5,892 nt of DNA. It comes from an uncultured Erysipelotrichaceae bacterium (GTDB lineage: Bacteria; Bacillota_I; Bacilli_A; Erysipelotrichales; Coprobacillaceae). The stretch spans positions 1 through 5,892 of the forward strand of contig CAMFRJ010000090.1 of NCBI GenBank assembly GCA_945981915.1. The letters run 5' to 3'. Numbering within the stretch: position 1 is the stretch's first letter; each line of letters starts with the position of its first letter. The notes under the pieces are model-generated. The model made no database searches. It had not been told where the DNA came from and worked only from the letters and a program-made list of their open reading frames with translations. Of this stretch, positions 1-5,892 are shown piece by piece. The position numbers and the translations under genes are program-made.

Positions 1-553
<553 letters not shown>

Positions 554-2077
554 TTATTCACCAGCCTGTGTTTTTAAGAATTGATCAACATAAGCACCAA
601 TAGCATCTCTCATCTTTGCATCTAATTCTTCAGAAATCACTTTTTCAGTTTCGATTGTACTGATAAATTCAGGATGATTTAATTGAATGTTTTCCATCAG
701 ACCATCCATAAATGCTGTTACTTGTTCCACTTTTAATTTCTTTGTGAAACCATGTTTTAAAGCAAATAAAGTCATGACCTGTGTTGCTACTGAACGTGGT
801 GAGTATTGTGCTTGTTTTAATACTTCACGTACTTTAGCACCATGATCTAAGGTTGCTTTTGTTGCAGCATCCAAATCTGAACCAAATTGAGCAAAAGCTT
901 GCATTTCTGCATATTGAGCTAATTCAAGTTTTAATGATCCAGAAACTTGTTTCATTGCTTTAATTTGAGCAGCTGATCCAACACGGGATACAGAAAGTCC
1001 TGTATCAACAGCTGGTCTGAATCCTGAGTTAAATAATTCTTGTTGTAAGAATATTTGTCCATCAGTAATAGAAATAACATTTGTTGGAATGTATGCAGAG
1101 ATATCACCCGCTTGTGTTTCAATGATTGGTAAGGCCGTAATAGATCCTCCACCATTTTCTTCATTTAAACGGCAAGCACGTTCAAGTAATCTTGAATGCA
1201 AATAGAAGACATCCCCTGGATATGCTTCACGTCCTGGTGGTCTTTTTAATAATAAAGACATTGTACGATAAGCAACCGCATGTTTCGATAAGTCATCATA
1301 AACAATTAAGACATCTTTTCCTTGTTCTAACCAGTATTCAGCAATAGCACATCCTGCATATGGAGCGATGTATTGGATAGGGGCAAGTTCAGATGCTCCT
1401 GCCGCAACAACACATGTATATTCCATTGCGCCACCTTGTCTTAATTTTTCAACAACTTGAGCAACAGTTGAGTTCTTTTGCCCAATCGCAACATAAACAC
1501 AATAAATGTTTTGTCCTTTTTGATTTAAAATTGTATCAACAGCGATTGCTGTTTTTCCTGTTTGACGGTCTCCGATAATTAATTCACGTTGCCCTCTACC
1601 AATAGGAATGATGGCATCAATTGAAGTAATCCCAGTTTGTAAAGGTTGATCAACTGACTTTCTTGTCATGACCCCACTGGCAACACGTTCAACTGGTTTT
1701 GTTTTCCCTGTATTGATTTCACCTTGTCCATCAATTGCTTGTCCTAATGGATTCACAACTCTTCCTAACATTTCGTCCCCAACAGGAACTTCAATGATTC
1801 TTCCAGTACGTTTAACTTCGTCGCCTTCTTTAATTGTACTTTCAGATCCAAGTAGTACGGCTCCTACGCTGTCTTCATCTAAGTTCATGACCATTCCATA
1901 AACATCATTTGGAAATAATAATAATTCACCTAACATGGCATTATCTAAACCATGGATTAAGCTAACACCATCACCAACAGTCATGACTGTACCAACATCT
2001 TTTTGTTCAATGACATCATCATAATGCTTAATTTGTTCTTTAATTAAAGCACTGATTTCATTTGGTCTAAGCCCCAC
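554..2077 (-). CDS. atpA: F1Fo ATP synthase alpha subunit
   Basis: The alpha subunit is the non-catalytic nucleotide-binding partner of beta in the alpha3beta3 head of F1. The 507-residue product has the usual length. It shows the N-terminal segment [15 protein letters not shown], the beta-barrel motif [11 protein letters not shown], the Walker A motif GDRQTGKT at 169-176 (the same numbering as in E. coli alpha), the Walker B region LIVYDDLSK around 258-265, the [21 protein letters not shown] block, and the SRVGSAAQ segment with the arginine finger at Arg365. The reading frame is open as far as a GTG at 2086, but I place the start at the GTG at 2077. AGGTGG lies 5 bases upstream of it, and the product then begins MGLRPNEIS, in register with the usual MSIRAEEIS. 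The gene starts 9 bases after the atpH stop. One oddity is Ala390 in [11 protein letters not shown], where Arg is usual (QYREL). Function is certain; the start is likely. Confidence 0.97.
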   Translation of the reverse strand: MGLRPNEISALIKEQIKHYDDVIEQKDVGTVMTVGDGVSLIHGLDNAMLGELLLFPNDVYGMVMNLDEDSVGAVLLGSESTIKEGDEVKRTGRIIEVPVGDEMLGRVVNPLGQAIDGQGEINTGKTKPVERVASGVMTRKSVDQPLQTGITSIDAIIPIGRGQRELIIGDRQTGKTAIAVDTILNQKGQNIYCVYVAIGQKNSTVAQVVEKLRQGGAMEYTCVVAAGASELAPIQYIAPYAGCAIAEYWLEQGKDVLIVYDDLSKHAVAYRTMSLLLKRPPGREAYPGDVFYLHSRLLERACRLNEENGGGSITALPIIETQAGDISAYIPTNVISITDGQIFLQQELFNSGFRPAVDTGLSVSRVGSAAQIKAMKQVSGSLKLELAQYAEMQAFAQFGSDLDAATKATLDHGAKVREVLKQAQYSPRSVATQVMTLFALKHGFTKKLKVEQVTAFMDGLMENIQLNHPEFISTIETEKVISEELDAKMRDAIGAYVDQFLKTQAGE

Positions 2078-2082
2078 TATTT

Positions 2083-2088
2083 CCACCT
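2083..2088 (-). promoter_or_regulatory. Ribosome binding site of atpA
   Basis: AGGTGG on the minus strand ends 5 bases before the GTG at 2077, and its first two bases are the last two of the atpH stop codon TAG. The upstream in-frame GTG at 2086 lies within this site and has only weak purine sequence before it, so the site favours the 2077 start. Overlap with the upstream stop suggests that alpha translation is coupled to delta translation. Confidence 0.65.
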
Positions 2089-2620
2089 ACTTTCTTAAAA
2101 GCTCTTTCTTGAGCATTTCTACTTTGTTTTTAATTGTTCCATCGTATACACGATGACTGATTTGTACTTTGACACCACCTACTAAAGATGGATCAAGTTT
2201 GACATCTAAAGTTACTTTTTTGTTTTCTTTTTGACTGATTGCTTTTTCTATATCTTTGATTTGTTTATCAGTTAATTCGTAAGGTGTATAAATCGTTCCT
2301 TGTTCAATACCTAAATATTGATTTGATAGTTGAATATAACATTTGACAATATCATCGATATAGCGAATTCTTCTTGATTGAACTAATAGTTTTAAGAAAT
2401 TTAAAACATATTTATTGACATTCCCCTGAAAAGCTTGATCAATAAGTTGATATTTCACTTCATTTTCAACGAGAACGTGACTAAAGAATTGAACAATTTG
2501 ACGATCACTTTCTAGAACATCATGAATAAGCTTGATATCCTGTAAGTACTGATCAACTTTATTTTCTTCAATAGCTAAATCAAATAATGATTCGGCGTAT
2601 CTTTCACCAATAGCACTCAT
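2087..2620 (-). CDS. atpH: F1Fo ATP synthase delta subunit (OSCP family)
   Basis: The delta subunit joins the top of the alpha3beta3 head to the b-subunit peripheral stalk and so is part of the stator. The 177-residue product has the usual length. The N-terminal helical domain begins with IGERYAESLFDLA (residues 4-16), the common A..YA.ALF pattern. The C-terminal domain holds the family signature DPSLVGGVKVQI (143-154), followed by YDGTIKNKVEMLKKEL. The start ATG shares its A with the last base of the atpF stop (TAATG). There is no strong Shine-Dalgarno sequence, only GAAGTGG-like purines within the atpF end, so translation probably depends on reinitiation by ribosomes finishing atpF. The protein is weakly conserved across bacteria, but motif plus position leaves little doubt. 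Confidence 0.96.
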   Translation of the reverse strand: MSAIGERYAESLFDLAIEENKVDQYLQDIKLIHDVLESDRQIVQFFSHVLVENEVKYQLIDQAFQGNVNKYVLNFLKLLVQSRRIRYIDDIVKCYIQLSNQYLGIEQGTIYTPYELTDKQIKDIEKAISQKENKKVTLDVKLDPSLVGGVKVQISHRVYDGTIKNKVEMLKKELLRK

Positions 2621-3120
2621 TAGTTAACCACTTCATCAACAAAGTTTTCAACAAGTTCTTTATTGATATCTTTATTCATTTCTTTGTTCATCACTTTAGT
2701 AGCGACTTCGATAGCGACATCGACGATTTCTTCTTTTAAGCTATCTTTTGCTTGTTGTTTTTCTGTTTCAATTTCTTTCTGTGCCTGTTCAATTTTTGCT
2801 TTTGCTTCTACGTTTGCTTCATCAACAATCTGTTGTTTGATCTTTTGACCATCTTCTTTAGCCAAATCAACAATTTCACGATATTTTGCTGCTGCTTCAC
2901 GTGCTTGTTTTTCAGCAATCTCTAAGTTTTTAGAAGCTTCTTCATTCATCGTATTGGCATCTTGAATTGTTGATTCAATATAATCTGCTCTTTTAGAAAA
3001 ATATTGCATAACATAATTCCATAAGAACTTTTTAAAGATAATTAATAAGACTCCAGTAGATAATAATTGAACAATCAGTGTTGTAAGATTAGGGAATAAT
3101 TTTCCTGCTATATCTGGCAT
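2620..3120 (-). CDS. atpF: F1Fo ATP synthase b subunit
   Basis: The b subunit forms the peripheral stalk that holds F1 against the rotation of the c ring. The 166-residue product has one N-terminal membrane segment (about 12-32, rich in L, I and V). A conserved junction follows (FKKFLWNYVMQYFSKRADYI), then a long charged, Ala/Glu/Lys-rich coiled coil (about 50-140) and a short helical tail that would bind delta. The start is supported by AGGAGG 8 bases upstream, at 3129-3134. The gene begins 32 bases after atpE and overlaps atpH by one base. An oddity is a three-fold MNKE-like repeat at residues 144-155, listed separately. Length and architecture match the single-b type of Bacillota; no second b/b' gene is present in the window. 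Confidence 0.96.
   Translation of the reverse strand: MPDIAGKLFPNLTTLIVQLLSTGVLLIIFKKFLWNYVMQYFSKRADYIESTIQDANTMNEEASKNLEIAEKQAREAAAKYREIVDLAKEDGQKIKQQIVDEANVEAKAKIEQAQKEIETEKQQAKDSLKEEIVDVAIEVATKVMNKEMNKDINKELVENFVDEVVN
2656..2691 (-). repeat. Three tandem 12-base units inside atpF
   Basis: Reading the minus strand, three adjacent 12-base units occur: ATGAACAAAGAA, ATGAATAAAGAT and ATCAATAAAGAA. Each pair differs at two positions. They encode MNKE, MNKD and INKE, residues 144-155 of the b subunit, and keep the frame. The third unit matches the common KEL-type end of b subunits. The repeat could come from local duplication in the tail or from simple codon bias. Confidence 0.6.
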
Positions 3121-3128
3121 TTTTTATT

Positions 3129-3134
3129 CCTCCT
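3129..3134 (-). promoter_or_regulatory. Ribosome binding site of atpF
   Basis: AGGAGG on the minus strand, within AAAGGAGG, lies 8 bases before the atpF ATG at 3120. It sits in the 32-base atpE-atpF gap, which otherwise holds only AT-rich sequence. Confidence 0.8.
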
Positions 3135-3152
3135 TTGTCAGATTTTCAATTA

Positions 3153-3395
<243 letters not shown>

Positions 3396-3411
3396 TTATT
3401 TTTTCATCTAT

Positions 3412-3439
3412 TTCTAACAGTGTTATTTTCTGTGTAGAA
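3412..3439 (-). promoter_or_regulatory. Possible mRNA hairpin in the atpB-atpE gap
   Basis: Read on the minus strand, TTCTA, one unpaired C, and ACAG pair with CTGT and TAGAA across a 9-base loop (AAAATAACA). This gives 9 base pairs with a single bulge. The hairpin starts a few bases after the atpB stop and ends 18 bases before the atpE Shine-Dalgarno sequence. It has only three G-C pairs and no following T-run, so it is not a convincing terminator. It could be a processing or stability element that raises the amount of atpE message, or could be chance in AT-rich DNA. Its role is inference. Confidence 0.4.
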
Positions 3440-3443
3440 CAAA

Positions 3444-4100
3444 TTAATCTGGATTTTCCATCATTATCAAAATGGAAGATAATGTCACGAAAACCAATGT
3501 TTGAATACATCCTGCAAAAATATCAAAATATGCATGCAAGATAGGGGCAACAATAGGCCCTAAAAAGTTAAAATCAATAATAAATGATGATAACCATCCT
3601 GTTAATGAATAAACAAGATACATCAAAATTGAGCCACTTAAAATATTTCCAAATAAACGCATTGAAAGAGATATAAGTGGTGAAATCATACTTAACAATT
3701 CTGTTGGTGGCATGATCTTGCCCCAAATAAATTTCAACAAACCTTGTTTTTTGATTGCGTTATATTGAATCAATACAAATGTAATGATCGTAAGAGCAAG
3801 GGTAATTGAGAAGTTTGAAGTTGGTGCTTCAAAACCAATCAAACCACTTAAATTGGCGACAATCAACCATAAAAACAGCATTGCAAAGTATGGATAATAG
3901 TTCTTTTCAAACTTTTTTGGCATAATACTTTTCATGTAATTATAAATAGCACTCACGCCTGTTTCAACAACAAGGACAACACCTTTTGGTCTCGCTGTTG
4001 GATCAGCTGCTTTGACTTTTTTACCTGCGTAGATAAAAAAGATTGCCAAAACAGTTGAAATAATTAACGAAAAGATAAGTTCAACTTGAATTTCACCCAT
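3444..4100 (-). CDS. atpB: F1Fo ATP synthase a subunit
   Basis: The a subunit is the membrane stator that forms the ion half-channels facing the c ring. The 218-residue product is very hydrophobic, with about five to six membrane segments. The essential arginine is Arg148 in SMRLFGNILSG, equivalent to E. coli Arg210. The last helix has H..YFDIFAGCIQ, with Gln200 (E. coli Gln252) and Asp193 at the position of His245. The position of E. coli Glu219 is Ser157, so the polar partner has moved to the last helix, a known swap in this family. The frame is open to a GTG at 4109, but that codon lies within the AGGAGGTG ribosome binding site. The ATG at 4100, 8 bases after AGGAGG, is the sensible start and gives MGEIQVELIFS. 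The gene follows atpI by 5 bases and precedes atpE by 66. Confidence 0.97.
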   Translation of the reverse strand: MGEIQVELIFSLIISTVLAIFFIYAGKKVKAADPTARPKGVVLVVETGVSAIYNYMKSIMPKKFEKNYYPYFAMLFLWLIVANLSGLIGFEAPTSNFSITLALTIITFVLIQYNAIKKQGLLKFIWGKIMPPTELLSMISPLISLSMRLFGNILSGSILMYLVYSLTGWLSSFIIDFNFLGPIVAPILHAYFDIFAGCIQTLVFVTLSSILIMMENPD

Positions 4101-4105
4101 TTTTT

Positions 4106-4465
4106 TCACCTCCTATTAGAGACATAATTGCCAATAATAATACTGAATTTTGTTATCATATATCCAAAAAACACACCAATGATATTGAATATATCCGGAA
4201 AGAATATAGCGAAGAGAAAACCGATAGCATAAATGACCAATTTTCCTATATTCATCAAGATAATTAAACTTGTCGATTTCTTTAAGTTTAAGATCATATC
4301 CGATGTGAATATAATAACATAAAAGACAATCGTATTAAATATATAACCTAACAAAAAACCTAGTGGGTAACTTATATTTTTTAATCCAATACCAACAATA
4401 GAAAAAATGATAAAGCCAATGATAAAGAGTATCACTGATTGTTTTAAAACCGTTTTTTCGTTCAT
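4106..4465 (-). CDS. atpI: AtpI, ATP synthase-associated membrane protein (subunit I family)
   Basis: AtpI proteins are not part of the mature enzyme. In bacteria where they have been studied they help assemble or stabilise the c ring, and with AtpZ they have been linked to Mg2+/Ca2+ uptake. The 119-residue product is almost wholly hydrophobic, with four likely membrane segments (about 9-27, 33-54, 66-86 and 91-112) and a basic end (SNRR). There is a polar KNISYPLG turn between segments 1 and 2 and an LNLKKS loop between 2 and 3. Its ATG overlaps the atpZ stop as ATGA, with AGGA 5 bases before the start. The last two codons make the atpB ribosome binding site. Sequence conservation in this family is low, so the call rests on length, topology and position just before atpB. 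Confidence 0.85.
   Translation of the reverse strand: MNEKTVLKQSVILFIIGFIIFSIVGIGLKNISYPLGFLLGYIFNTIVFYVIIFTSDMILNLKKSTSLIILMNIGKLVIYAIGFLFAIFFPDIFNIIGVFFGYMITKFSIIIGNYVSNRR
4109..4114 (-). promoter_or_regulatory. Ribosome binding site of atpB, formed by the last two codons of atpI
   Basis: AGGAGG on the minus strand is also the two final Arg codons (AGG AGG) of atpI, directly followed by its TGA stop. It lies 8 bases before the ATG at 4100. The competing in-frame GTG at 4109 shares its first G with the site, so it is not a usable start. The layout implies coupling between the end of AtpI synthesis and the start of subunit a synthesis. Confidence 0.85.
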
Positions 4466-4665
4466 CTTTTTCCTGCCTTTAGTAAAATATAAATGATTTG
4501 AATAAAAGCCAGAATCAGTAACAGAAAAGTGAGTATCGGTTGAGTAGATAATACATCATCTAGATATAAACCGATGATAATGGCACCTACAAACGTTCCT
4601 ATCACTTCTCCTGCTAATGTGAAACCAAAAATCAAATCTTTGATGAGTTTTTGTTTATCATTCAT
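4462..4665 (-). CDS. atpZ: AtpZ, small two-helix membrane protein of the ATP synthase operon
   Basis: The 67-residue product (start MNDKQKLIKDL) has two membrane helices, about 12-33 and 44-62. The linker GLYLDDVLSTQPIL matches the G..LD..L.T.P pattern of the AtpZ/AtpI-type 'ATPase gene 1' family. A glutamate within the first helix (LAGEVIG) is also typical. AtpZ is thought to act with AtpI in c-ring assembly or divalent cation uptake; the exact role is not settled. The frame is open to an ATG at 4692, inside upp. I prefer the ATG at 4665, where ATGAATGA contains both this start and the upp TGA stop, favouring reinitiation. It has no clear Shine-Dalgarno sequence. A GTG at 4686 has AGGAG 6 bases upstream and is a real alternative, but that AGGAG encodes the conserved Upp motif GLGDAG and may be coincidental. 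Family is likely; the start is uncertain. Confidence 0.8.
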   Translation of the reverse strand: MNDKQKLIKDLIFGFTLAGEVIGTFVGAIIIGLYLDDVLSTQPILTFLLLILAFIQIIYILLKAGKR

Positions 4666-5284
4666 TTGTGCCAAATAAGCGATCACCTGCATCTCCTAAA
4701 CCAGGAACAATATAACCTTTTTCATTAAGATGATCATCTAAATGTGCTAGATAGAGATCAACATCTGGATAATGATCTTCAATGATTTTCACACCTTCAG
4801 GTGCGCCAATCAAACAAGCTAACACAATATGTTGAGCGCCCTTTTTCTTTAGGCTTTCAATTGCTGCTAAGGCACTTCCTCCGGTTGCTAACATAGGATC
4901 AATGATGATGACATGATCGTTTTCTATGTTTTGAGGCAGTTTAGCATAATATTCTTCAGGTTGCAATGTTTCTTCATTTCTTTGCATTCCTAAAAAACCA
5001 ACTTTTGCTTCTTTGATGATATCTCTAAAACCATCTAATAATCCTAAACCTGCTCTTAAAATAGGAACCAGCACAATATCATTGGCTAATTCTTTTCCTG
5101 TCATCGGACATAGTGGTGTGATGATATCTTTATCTTTTAATGGCAAATCTCTAGTGATCTCATAAGCCATTAATTTTGCGATATCATCTAGATTTTGTTT
5201 AAAAACGAGCGTTGATGCTTGTTGATCTCTCATCAATGTTAATTTGTGTTCTATTAAAGCATGATTGAAAATATAAGTTGCCAT
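4658..5284 (-). CDS. upp: Uracil phosphoribosyltransferase
   Basis: This cytoplasmic enzyme salvages uracil by joining it to phosphoribosyl pyrophosphate (PRPP) to give UMP and pyrophosphate. The 208-residue product is full length for the family. It shows the VPILRAGLG segment (73-81), the PRPP-binding loop VIIIDPMLATGGSA (125-138) and the C-terminal uracil-binding motif GYIVPGLGDAGDRLFGT (190-206). The start ATG at 5284 is preceded by AGGA at a 7-base spacing (5292-5295), immediately after the glyA stop. The gene follows glyA by 11 bases, and its last 8 bases overlap the preferred atpZ start. Upp next to the atp operon is a conserved Bacillota arrangement; no metabolic link is obvious beyond shared transcription. 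Confidence 0.98.
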   Translation of the reverse strand: MATYIFNHALIEHKLTLMRDQQASTLVFKQNLDDIAKLMAYEITRDLPLKDKDIITPLCPMTGKELANDIVLVPILRAGLGLLDGFRDIIKEAKVGFLGMQRNEETLQPEEYYAKLPQNIENDHVIIIDPMLATGGSALAAIESLKKKGAQHIVLACLIGAPEGVKIIEDHYPDVDLYLAHLDDHLNEKGYIVPGLGDAGDRLFGTNE

Positions 5285-5295
5285 ATGTCCATCCT

Positions 5296-5892
5296 CTAAA
5301 TATATTTAATATCTTGATACATTGTGACTTTGTCAGTCAATTTTTTGACACGTTTTAAACAATCTTGTTTGACTTCTTCTGTTTCTTCATTTTTTAAACG
5401 ATAAGCAATAATTCTTGCCACTTCTTCAAAATCTTCTTCTTTGAAGCCTTTTGTTGTCATCGCAGGTGTTCCTACACGAATACCTGAAGCTTTAAATGGT
5501 TTTTCTGTATCAAATGGAATTGCATTTTTATTAGCTGTAATATTGATTTCATCTAATAAACGTTGTGCTTTCTTTCCTGAAATACCACAGCTTGCTTTGA
5601 CATCAATTAACAACAAATGATTATCTGTTCCATCAGCTACTAATCTAAAGCCTTCTTCTTTGAATGTTTTTTCCATTGCTTTGGCATTTTTAATAATTTG
5701 TTTTGCATATTCTTTAAATTCTGGTTGTTGTACTTCATAGAAACATTGTGCCTTTGCAGCAATAATGTGCATCAATGGCCCACCTTGCATTCCTGGAAAG
5801 ACTGCTCTATCAATATCAGCTGCAAATTCTTTTTTACACATGATGACACCACCACGTGGTCCTCTTAATGTTTTATGTGTTGTTGTTGTCAC
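5296..5892 (-). CDS. glyA: Serine hydroxymethyltransferase, C-terminal half (cut by right window edge)
   Basis: This pyridoxal phosphate (PLP) enzyme interconverts serine and glycine and loads tetrahydrofolate with a one-carbon unit. Only the last 198 or so codons of an expected 410-415 are inside the window. The visible part begins at the active site: [15 protein letters not shown], where the Lys at fragment position 7 (codon 5872-5874) is the residue that forms the Schiff base with [20 protein letters not shown] (32-48) and [11 protein letters not shown] (136-146, with the substrate-carboxylate Arg at 139) follow. The GTG at the very edge codes for the internal valine of VTTTTHK and is not a start. 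The gene ends with TAG, and the upp ribosome binding site begins inside that stop. Confidence 0.98.
   Translation of the reverse strand: MTTTTHKTLRGPRGGVIMCKKEFAADIDRAVFPGMQGGPLMHIIAAKAQCFYEVQQPEFKEYAKQIIKNAKAMEKTFKEEGFRLVADGTDNHLLLIDVKASCGISGKKAQRLLDEINITANKNAIPFDTEKPFKASGIRVGTPAMTTKGFKEEDFEEVARIIAYRLKNEETEEVKQDCLKRVKKLTDKVTMYQDIKYI

Noticed and set aside
952..1164. Minus-strand frame of 70 codons inside atpA
   Set aside because: It lies wholly within the well-supported alpha gene in another frame, has low-complexity composition and no plausible independent signal.
1393..1901. Two plus-strand open frames (1393-1578 and 1668-1901) opposite atpA
   Set aside because: They are antisense shadows of the conserved alpha coding sequence, with no ribosome binding site or recognisable protein features.
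2663..2848. Plus-strand frame of 61 codons opposite atpF
   Set aside because: Its Ser/Phe/Ala-rich product is the reverse of the Lys/Glu/Ala-rich b-subunit coiled coil, a composition artefact.
3415..3425. Small palindrome taacagtgtta as an operator
   Set aside because: It has only five-base arms around one base, overlaps the larger hairpin, and no partner promoter is visible nearby.
5597..5624. Antisense promoter in glyA (TTGACA, 16 bases, GATTAT)
   Set aside because: The -10 element matches 4 of 6 and TTGACA arises from common codons in this window; it lies inside conserved coding sequence.
5890..5892. GTG at the right edge as the start of a 198-residue glyA product
   Set aside because: It codes for the internal Val of the PLP-site motif VTTTTHK; the gene simply runs off the window.

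Overview
The window is a single, tightly packed block of genes, all on the minus strand. It is low in G+C and has a Bacillota (Firmicutes) gene order. In transcription order, from high to low coordinates, it reads: 3' half of glyA, upp, atpZ, atpI, then the F1Fo ATP synthase genes atpB (a), atpE (c), atpF (b), atpH (delta), atpA (alpha) and the 5' two thirds of atpG (gamma). The linkage glyA-upp-atp is the arrangement known from Bacillus and relatives. The AT-rich codon use, strong AGGAGG ribosome binding sites and protein sequences fit a low-G+C Bacillota. A gut Erysipelotrichia/Coprobacillaceae-type organism is my best guess, at low confidence. TGA is used as a stop and Trp is TGG, so this is the standard bacterial code and not that of most Mollicutes.

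Layout: glyA (5296-5892, cut by the right edge) and upp (4658-5284) encode one-carbon/serine-glycine metabolism and uracil salvage. atpZ overlaps the end of upp, and atpI overlaps the end of atpZ by ATGA. These two encode small membrane proteins that precede the synthase genes. Positions 3444-4100 (a), 3153-3377 (c) and 2620-3120 (b) make the membrane and stator parts. Positions 2087-2620 (delta), 554-2077 (alpha) and 1-550 (gamma, cut by the left edge) make the peripheral part. atpD and atpC are expected just beyond the left edge. No gap exceeds 66 bases and no terminator or convincing sense promoter is visible, so the whole block may be one transcription unit with its main promoter outside the window.

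Several starts had to be decided from ribosome binding sites. atpB most likely starts at the ATG at 4100, because the GTG at 4109 lies inside its own Shine-Dalgarno sequence. atpA most likely starts at the GTG at 2077, and atpZ probably at the ATG at 4665. Shine-Dalgarno sequences overlap or abut the preceding stop codon at glyA/upp, atpI/atpB and atpH/atpA, which points to translational coupling.

This is mostly a familiar housekeeping region, and I do not see a new system in it. The points most worth a second look are the c subunit, whose ion site carries two carboxylates (Glu24 and Glu57, followed by Thr58 and Tyr62) and suggests Na+ coupling, and a bulged hairpin in the only sizeable gap, just before the highly expressed c-subunit gene.
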